Part shown: positions 57,838 to 64,000 of the stretch, piece by piece
How positions within the stretch are numbered: the first letter of the stretch is position 1
Layout of the letters: each line of letters opens with the position of its first letter
Notes under the pieces: generated by a model
Databases searched by the model: none
What the model was told of the DNA's origin: nothing
The model's input: the letters and a program-made list of their open reading frames with translations, nothing else
Position numbers and translations under genes: made by a program
Assembly: GCA_947069175.1 (NCBI GenBank)
Contig: CAMTDV010000013.1
Span: forward strand, 52,892,610 to 52,956,609
DNA: 64,000 nucleotides
Source of the DNA: Scalesia atractyloides
Lineage: Eukaryota; Streptophyta; Magnoliopsida; Asterales; Asteraceae
Direction: 5' to 3'

Positions 57838-57917
57838 AGAGTGGCGGAGTGGTAAGTTGTTTGTTTAGTGTACCGGCTGACCCGGGTTCGAATCCCCGCA
57901 GCGGTATTTATTTTTTT
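57838..57917 (+). promoter_or_regulatory. tRNA-like module 4, plus strand, with T-run
   Basis: TGGCGGAGTGG (57842-57852) and GGTTCGAATCC (57885-57895) match the A and B boxes without mismatch, and T7 at 57911-57917 is a Pol III-type terminator. A T-arm with four of five pairs can be drawn around TTCGAAT. The acceptor stem is not evident, so this is tRNA-derived or tRNA-like rather than a clear tRNA gene. It is in the opposite orientation to modules 1-3. Confidence 0.65.
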
Positions 57918-58094
57918 ATTCACTATTCTTTATTTTTATTAATTATGTTTTAAAATTCTAACAATGTTTATTAGTTATGTATCGTTTAAAATTTATACGA
58001 ACATTAAATACGCAACGAAAATTATAACTGAAATATCCGACTAATAAACGAAGCGGGTTTTGAAAACCCGTTTTTCGACGGATGTTACAAAAGA

Positions 58095-58930
58095 GGTGAA
58101 TGAATACCTTACGAATAAGATTTTGGATGATGAATTGCAATTTAAAAGCTTTCAAAAGAGTTAAAATTAAAATTGCTTGAAAAAGAATCTGAAATCAACA
58201 GCTTAAAACATGAAGCAAGCATAACCAATGATCAATTTCAAACTATGATAGAAAAATATCAGGTTTGCAAAAAGAAGTTGGAATCCACCCAAATCACTTG
58301 TGAAAAATGGGTGGAATCCTGTAAAGGTTATGAGATTTTGGTAGAAAACCAGGTCAAAAGTAACATAAAATTTGGCATAGGATTCAAGAAAAATGACCAA
58401 GTTTCTAAAAATGTTACTGAAAATGATTCTGGTGTGGTTGAAATTGTTCCAACAAACTTGGCTGGTCAAGAAATCAAAGTAACTGATAAAAATGGAAATA
58501 AAATTGTTTTAGAAAGACATGAGGGATCCTCAACTTTATAGGACATTGAGAAATATCAATTCAAACCCACATGGTCTGATGAATGTGACATTCTTGAAAA
58601 TTTTAAACCAATGGATTTTTCAACCATTTAAGGTGTCAAAGCACCAAAGGCTAGAATCATTCCCATAACAGATTTACCAGCACATGTTACAACATCTGCT
58701 GACAAAAAGTCTGAGAAAGGGAAAAAGAAAGAAAAGATAAAAAACTTGTTTTGTGATTTTTGTGAAAAGAAGAACCATGTTACTAAAAACTGTCTTCTTC
58801 AAAAAGCTTATGACATCAACAAAACAAGTGAGATCATTGATTCTCCAAATTGCACAATTTGAAATAAAACAAATCATAAAACTCAAGAGGGTGTTTATCT
58901 CAAAAACTTTGATGTGAAAAAGAATTAGTA
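58095..58930 (+). pseudogene. Outer copia gag, third part with second knuckle
   Basis: Resumes after the solo LTR. 58173-58541 is a coiled-coil-like, Lys/Glu-rich frame (EKESEINSLKHEASITNDQF, CEKWVESCKGYEILVENQ). After a stop, frames to 58930 include a Lys-rich stretch and CDFCEKKNHVTKNC (58753-58794), a complete CX2CX4HX4C knuckle. A stop at 58861 and others break it. The two knuckle regions far apart in one gag match the layout of the nested copia element, so this seems a lineage feature. Confidence 0.75.
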
Positions 58931-59343
58931 TAAATCCAAAACACTATAGAGTTCAAAGACAAGTACTGCAAAAGGAAAGTCTAAACAGACCTTTGTGCTT
59001 GTTGAAACATCTATTACCAAAGAACTGCACAAAACCTCTGTTCCTAGAGAGGTGCAGGTAACAGATACTCCACCTGCCAATTAGTACCCAAGAGGATATG
59101 GCCAACCAATTTACCAAAAGGTACTTCTTAGTTATGAAGGTTACAAAAGCCCTCAAAACCAAAAGTGAATAGGCATCCTCATGGTTACTATCATCTAATA
59201 GGAGATGGGCCTCAACAGATGTTACAAAGATCTATTCAAACCTTTGCTCAATCTTCCAAATTTGAGACTGACATGTTTGTGACCCCTTCCAAAGCCATTT
59301 TGTCTTTGGAAACCCACCTAAACTAATTATTTACCTTTGTGCA

Positions 59344-59940
59344 GGGAGTTTTTACTTCCCTTGATTGTTTATGGTATGTAGATAGTGGAGGCTCCAGGCA
59401 TATAACATGATGTAGAGCCCTTCTCAAAGACTTCATGGCTCATGGAAGGGGTGATATATCCTTTGGTAATAATTCAAAAGGGAAGGTGCTTGGGTTAGGA
59501 ACAGTTTAGGCTGGGAAACTCAAATTTGAAAATGTCAATCTTATTGACAATCTGAAAGTTAATCTTCTTAGTGTTTCACAAATGAGTGACAAAGGCTATG
59601 GGTCATTCTTCACTAAGAAAACTTTTCATATTGTTGGGTCAGAAGTGGTTAAAAAGATTGATCAAATCATAGCCGATAGCAAAGCACAACTTGTCGCTCA
59701 TAGGAGTGGCAATGTGTATGTGGTTGATATGTTGAAGGATAATCCAATGACTGATGCTTGTCTGTTCTCAACTTCCTCTAACAAAGAGACAGAACTATGA
59801 CACAGAATACTTGGACACACAAATCTGACAACTATCACCACACTCTCTAAACAAGGCCTTGTAAGAGGCTTAGCACAAAAAAATTTCACCAAAGAAGAAC
59901 ATTGTGTTTCCTGTTTAAAAGGAAAAACAACATAAAAGTT
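59344..59940 (+). pseudogene. Outer copia protease and GAG-pre-integrase
   Basis: WYVDSGGSRHIT with an intact DSG triad (59381-59389) is cut by a stop at 59408. LLSVSQMSDKGYGSFF and VYVVDMLKD follow. The zinc region reads HRILGHTNLTT ... CVSCLKGK, so the HHCC ligands remain, though a stop sits directly before the first His (59798-59800). Stops at 59408, 59508, 59798 and 59932. Confidence 0.8.
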
Positions 59941-60760
59941 CTACAAACCAATTGGTGAGTCCAAAACAAGTCAGTGTTTACAATTGTTACACATGGACTT
60001 GTTTGGCCCTGTAAAAATCATATCCCTCAGTAAAAAGAGATATTGTCTTGTCATTGTTGATGATTTTTCAAGGTTTACATGGACTTACTTTTTGCACTCC
60101 AAGGATGAGACTGCGCGTATCTTGCAAGGATCTGTGAAACAAGTTGAAAAGCAATTTCACCTGCCAGTAAAAGTCTTCAGGAGTGACAATGGCATAGAGT
60201 TTAAAAATAAGGAGTTCGATGAGTTTTGTATGTCAAAAGAAATTGTAAGGCAGTACAGCATTCCAAGAACACCAGACAAAATTGGGGTGGTTGAAAGGAA
60301 AAACAGGACCTTAATTGAAGTTGCTAGAACCATGCTTGCAGATTCTGGTTTACCCTTGTCCTTTTGGGCAGAGGCTGTAAACACTGTTTTCTATGTTCAA
60401 AACAGAGTTTTGATCAACCCCAGACATCAATCCACTACTTATGAAACTCTGTTCAAGATCAAACCACTGATCTCATATTTTAAAATCTTTGGCTACCCAT
60501 GTTTCATTTTAAATCTAAAAGATTCTATCTCAAAATTTGCAGCCAAAGTAGACTGTGGTTATTTTCTGGGATACTCAACCACTAATAAAGCCTACAGAGT
60601 CTTTAATTCAAGGACTAGGTGTGTGGAAGAGACCTTGAATGTAAAGTTTAATGAACTTTCTTCATTAAAAATCCCAGCAAATCCTGCTGAACTTTTTGAT
60701 TTAGACGAATTCACATTTGAATATATGTCTGTTAAGACTAACCCTGCATGTACACCATAG
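59941..60760 (+). pseudogene. Outer copia integrase
   Basis: Open from 59984 to 60760, the longest intact stretch of this element. LLHMDLFGPVKI (Asp), VDDFSRFTWTYFLHSKDETA, VFRSDNGIEFKNKEF (Asp) and IGVVERKNRTLIEVARTMLA (Glu) give a complete catalytic triad, then FWAEAVNTVFYVQNRVLI and DCGYFLGYSTTNKAYRVFN. The stop at 60758-60760 cuts the link to reverse transcriptase. Confidence 0.88.
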
Positions 60761-61149
60761 TCTCCACAACAAGATTATGGATATGGTCATTGTGATTCCA
60801 CAATATAAAGCCACATCCACCACCAGAGGAACATATGATATTAACAACTGTGAAAACTCAGCCACTACTAGATCAACCACTACTGATCCTCAATCCTCTG
60901 CCATCTCCTCAACTATAACCTCTGTTGATAAAAGTCCAACCACTGTGGATAAAAGTAAATCATGTTCTCACACCTCTCTCACCTATACCTCCACCTCCAT
61001 TCCAGACAGATGTTGGCTCTTCAAAATTGCCAATAGATGTTAGCTCAGATGATTCACATCTATAGCCTTCACTTCAAAATGCCATCATTCCATATAATGG
61101 AGATCTAATCTACCTTAAAACCCTCAATCTAAGTTATTATTGGAAACAT

Positions 61150-61900
61150 TCAATGAAAGGGTGCTTACTAGAAGTCAATCCTAAAACATTTGTCTTTTTG
61201 CTAGTTTCCTATCTCTTTTACAACCTGTCAAGTACCAAGGCACTGAAAGACAATAGTTGGGTAGAAGTTATGCAAGAGAGCTCCTTCAGTTTAAAAGACA
61301 ACAAGTATGGGAACTTGTACCATTTCCAAAGGATGTATGTCCAATTGGCACAAAATAGGTCTTCAAAAACAAAACTGATGAAAGGGTATTTTGTCAAGAA
61401 TAATGCTAGGCTTGTGGTCAAGGTTACAGAAAGAAGAAGCATTGATTATGGTGAAACCTTTGCTCATGTAGCAAGATTAGAAGCCATTAAATTATTCTTA
61501 GCCTTTGCTGCCAACCACAACATCAAGGTGTTTCAAATGGATATCAAAAGTGCATTATTGTATGGTAAGATCAAAGAAGAGGTATATGTTTGTCAACCTC
61601 CTGGCTTTGAAGATGCATTTTATCCTGATCATGTCTATAAGCTTAAAAAAGCTTTGTATGGCTTGAAACAAGCACAAGAGCCTGGTATGAAACTCTTTCC
61701 ATCTTTCTCTTATCCATTGGTTTTAAAAAAGGGTACAATTGATAAAACCTTATTTCTAAAATGAAGAGGAAAGGATTTGATGCTTGTCCAAATTTATATG
61801 GATGACATCATTTTTGGATCCACATGCATTGTCATGTGCGAAGAGTTCAGACAACGCATGGCAGCAGGGTTTGAAATGAGTGCAATGGGTAAGCTCCAAT
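61150..61900 (+). pseudogene. Outer copia reverse transcriptase
   Basis: KNNARLVVKVTERRSIDYGE, HVARLEAIKLFLAFAANHNI, VFQMDIKSALLYGKIKEEVY (first Asp), QPPGFEDAFYPDHVYKLKKA and LYGLKQA are in one frame to a stop at 61762-61764. YMDD (61795-61806; usually YVDD in copia) and FGSTCIVMCEEF follow just after it. The region 60761-61150 is a Ser/Thr-rich linker in broken frames. Confidence 0.85.
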
Positions 61901-62736
61901 GTTTTCTTGGTTCCAAGAAAACAATTGCAAAATGGTACATTCATTCATCAAAGTAAGGATGTCAAAGAACTCCTTAATAAATTTGATATGAATGATTGCA
62001 AACCATGTAGCACACCCATGGTAACCACAAAGCTAGTCACTATTGATGACAAAGATGACTTGGTTGATCAAAGTCTTTATAGAAGCATGATAGGTTCTTT
62101 ATTGTACCTAACTGCATCAAGGCCAGGCATCATGTTTGCAACATGTGTTTGTGCTAGATCCCAGTCAGCACTTAGGAAGTCCAATCTCATTGCTGTAAAA
62201 AGGATATTCAGACACATAAAAGGTGATCCCATACTTGGTATCTGGTATCCAGCTAATGGAAATATTGAGCTTTCAGGTTTTTCAAACAGTGATTTTGCTG
62301 GATGTCACACCACAAGGAAGTCTACTTCAGGAGGTTATCGAATTCCTAGGCAATTGCTTAGTCTCTTGGCAAAGAAAAAAAGCAAATTGCAGTATCAACA
62401 TCCACACAGAGGCTGAGTATATTGTTGCTGCAAGCTGCACTGCTCAACTCCATGGCTTCAAAATCCAATTGCTGGATTTTGGTGCAACTGCTTTAAAGAC
62501 TCCACTCATATTAGATAGTCTAGCAGTTGAAAACATCATTAAAAATCCAGTATCTCATTCTACCACAAAGCACATTGACATCAGACATCACTTTGTGAGA
62601 GATTGCTATGAAAAAAGTTAGATTTTTTCTGCATCATGTTCCAAATAAAGATCAACTGGCATATTTTCTAACAAAAAGCATTAGATCTACCTTTGAAAGT
62701 CTGATCTCTAGGATTGATATGCTAAACATGGAATAA
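61901..62736 (+). pseudogene. Outer copia RT C-terminus and RNase H
   Basis: DDLVDQSLYRSMIGSLLYLT and ASRPGIMFATCVCARSQSA complete the RT. RNase H begins SGFSNSDFAGCHTTRKSTSGG, changes frame near 62340, and continues with IHTEAEYIVAASC, LDSLAVENIIKNP and KHIDIRHHFVRDCYEKS. The final segment (DQLAYFLTKSIRSTFESLIS) ends at TAA 62734-62736. Confidence 0.85.
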
Positions 62737-63342
62737 TTTTATTTTTGCTCTCCATGTGTAAATAGCATCAAAATGTTTCAGAAAATCAAAAATCCATCCT
62801 TAAAAATAGCTAAAATTGAAATTTTTCAATAAATCTCTAAAGTCTGTTTACAACCACTGTTTCTCAAAACCTCTGCTTGGCATGAAAATTCATGCTATCC
62901 GTTGCTAAAAATGTATCCTCTTTTCTACTTCCACTGTGGTGGAACCACTATTTTCCCAATCCCTGATAATCTATCCTCCGATAGTGTAAAATCACTACTA
63001 ATCATTCCTCTGTTCAGAACCACTGTTGGTCTCAAACAGAGGTTTCCAAACAACGATCATCCATTATCCAACAGAGTTTACATGTGCACAATGATAGCCA
63101 TCAAATTTTTGGAAACCGCTGCCACGTCAGCTTTCACTTTTCCCTTTATAAACCCTGTTTCATCCAAACAGAATTTCCACTTGTCGTTTCATTTCAAAAA
63201 AAAATCCTCCATAAATTTCTCCATTACTCCCTCTTCTTCCAAACCCTAAACACTCACTTCTTCACCATGAATCTCATCATCAAAACTCTCCACAACTACC
63301 TTCCAATATTCAAAAACCAATAATAATACTACGTTTCACTCT
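62737..63342 (+). other. Spacer between copia pol and the extra ORF
   Basis: No protein recognised. A TATA-like CCCTTTATAAACCC lies at about 63140-63155, 190 bases upstream of the extra ORF, followed by a pyrimidine-rich leader (CCTCCATAAATTTCTCC), so the ORF may have its own promoter. Confidence 0.4.
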
Positions 63343-64000
63343 ATGATTGATGTTCTACAAACATCATCATACAAAGATGTGTTATTCGCAAAAGCACCGA
63401 TCTATATTGACACCCTCCACTAATTTTGGGCAAATGCTAAACTTCAAGTTCAGAATAAAAAGCCCTTTGCCATCACTTCCAAGATAGGACAGTCACTTGT
63501 TCAAATCTCTCCATCTACTATCTCCACCACTTTCGGTCTAAACGACCTTGATGACCCCACTTCTTTCTCAAAGAAAGATTTACATGCAGAATTCATTGAG
63601 CGTGGATATGAAGGTCAGCTATCAGGTATTACCATCTTCAAACCTGAATTTCCCGCTGACATGAATTCTTTTTCCACACCCTTTTACTATGCTTGTTAGC
63701 CAAAACAACCGCTTTCAACGAAATACCTTTAAATATTCAATACCTGGGTTATGCTATTTTAACCAAATCAAAATTTAACTTTTCTCAAGTATTGTTTTCT
63801 GATTTGGTTTCAAATTTTAATAATCTTAAAAAGGGTAAAGCTTTTTGATACACCCTAGGTTGTTAAGTTTCTATTTACAAAAACAAGTTTCTGAGTCTGA
63901 TTTTCAACAAGGTGTCATCTAGAAGTTGGCAGCCTTAAACATGAATTTTTATTAGACTCTCAACACAAAAACCTAAGGTGTTGAAAACTAAAGCAACAGA
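63343..64000 (+). pseudogene. Extra ORF downstream of copia pol (env position), broken
   Basis: ATG 63343 opens MIDVLQTSSYKDVLFAKAPI and stops at 63421-63423; the frame then continues open to 63699 (PFAITSKIGQSLVQISPSTI, SFSKKDLHAEFIERGYEGQL, FKPEFPADMNSFSTPFYYAC). After that the matching frame shifts (IQYLGYAILTKSKFNFSQVL). It is on the element's sense strand between pol and the 3' LTR. Its opening resembles proteins I associate with extra ORFs of composite-family copia elements, but that is recollection. No function is assigned. It runs to the window edge. Confidence 0.55.

Larger units (their letters stand above)
55519..58089 (+). mobile_element. Solo LTR of a gypsy (chromovirus-like) element
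   Basis: A 2571-bp segment starting TGTCACACCCCGACCCG and ending TCGACGGATGTTACA is flanked by an exact 5-bp duplication AAAGA (55514-55518 and 58090-58094), so it entered by LTR-element integration and later lost its interior by recombination between LTRs. The TGTCACACCC start and length resemble the chromovirus LTR at 42637, but the body is different. No gag-pol coding is inside. It contains a 56-bp-spaced direct repeat and four tRNA-like A/B-box modules, described separately. Orientation is not certain; TG...CA ends are symmetric. Confidence 0.85.
19390..64000 (+). mobile_element. Outer copia retrotransposon, interrupted, 3' end outside window
   Basis: An LTR end (CCTAACA, 20089) is followed by an iMet primer site and then, in order on the plus strand, gag, zinc knuckles, protease, GAG-pre-integrase, integrase, reverse transcriptase, RNase H (to 62736) and an extra ORF. 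The copia order (integrase before reverse transcriptase) is clear. Two insertions split gag: the Athila-like element (20806-54367) and a solo LTR (55519-58089). Without these, about 8.5 kb of the element lies in the window. Stops and frameshifts occur in every domain, more than in the inserted elements, as expected for the oldest layer. The start of the 5' LTR is uncertain (19390 to about 19724) because the 3' LTR is not available for comparison. Confidence 0.85.

Noticed and set aside
57838..57917. Genuine tRNA gene
   Set aside because: A and B boxes and T-run are excellent, but no acceptor stem or convincing anticodon arm could be drawn, and it lies inside an LTR.
55519..58089. Complete gypsy element
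   Set aside because: The TG...CA segment has no primer site, gag or pol, and has LTR length; a solo LTR fits better.

Overview
The window is nuclear DNA of a seed plant, most likely a eudicot. The evidence is the repeat content: copia elements primed by initiator-Met tRNA, an Athila-type gypsy element with a tRNA-Asp-like primer site, a chromodomain gypsy element of Tekay/Del type, a FAR1-type Mutator-like element, hAT and Helitron remnants, and plant-style splice sites in the one host gene fragment. Asteraceae is a guess from the general look of the elements and was not tested. There are no rRNA genes, no organelle genes, no CRISPR array and no bacterial-style operons.

Layout. 1-1000: the last two exons of an unrecognised host gene. 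2498-3702: a deleted hAT transposon with an exact 8-bp target duplication (GTTTGTAC). 4880-10247: a Mutator-like element with ~36-bp terminal inverted repeats, a decayed leftward FAR1/FHY3-like transposase and a second rightward gene remnant. A Helitron 3' end follows at 10988. 14770-17279: a complete non-autonomous LTR element on the minus strand, with 419-bp LTRs and target duplication GTTAA. 18740-19174: minisatellites.

From about 19.4 kb to the right edge the window is one stack of nested retrotransposons. The outermost is a copia element on the plus strand whose 5' LTR ends at 20089 and whose 3' LTR lies beyond 64000. Its gag is split by an Athila-like gypsy element (20806-54367, LTRs ~1.7 kb). 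The Athila gag is split by a minus-strand copia element (24383-33891, target duplication GGAGG), and further right the Athila protease region is replaced by a minus-strand Tekay-like chromovirus (34008-45423). The outer copia gag is split a second time by a 2571-bp solo LTR (55519-58089, target duplication AAAGA). Removing each insertion restores a coherent reading frame at the junctions, so the order of insertion can be read directly.

None of the retrotransposon coding regions is intact; each carries stops or frameshifts, fewest in the Tekay-like element. The points most worth a second look are: four tRNA-like Pol III A/B-box modules (three in a ~168-bp tandem repeat) inside the solo LTR; an array of five short hairpins in the Tekay LTR; an extra acidic coiled-coil ORF upstream of Tekay gag; a scrambled filler-DNA junction where that element lost an LTR end; and the MuDR-like convergent gene arrangement and strand-biased ACGCC motif of the Mutator-like element.
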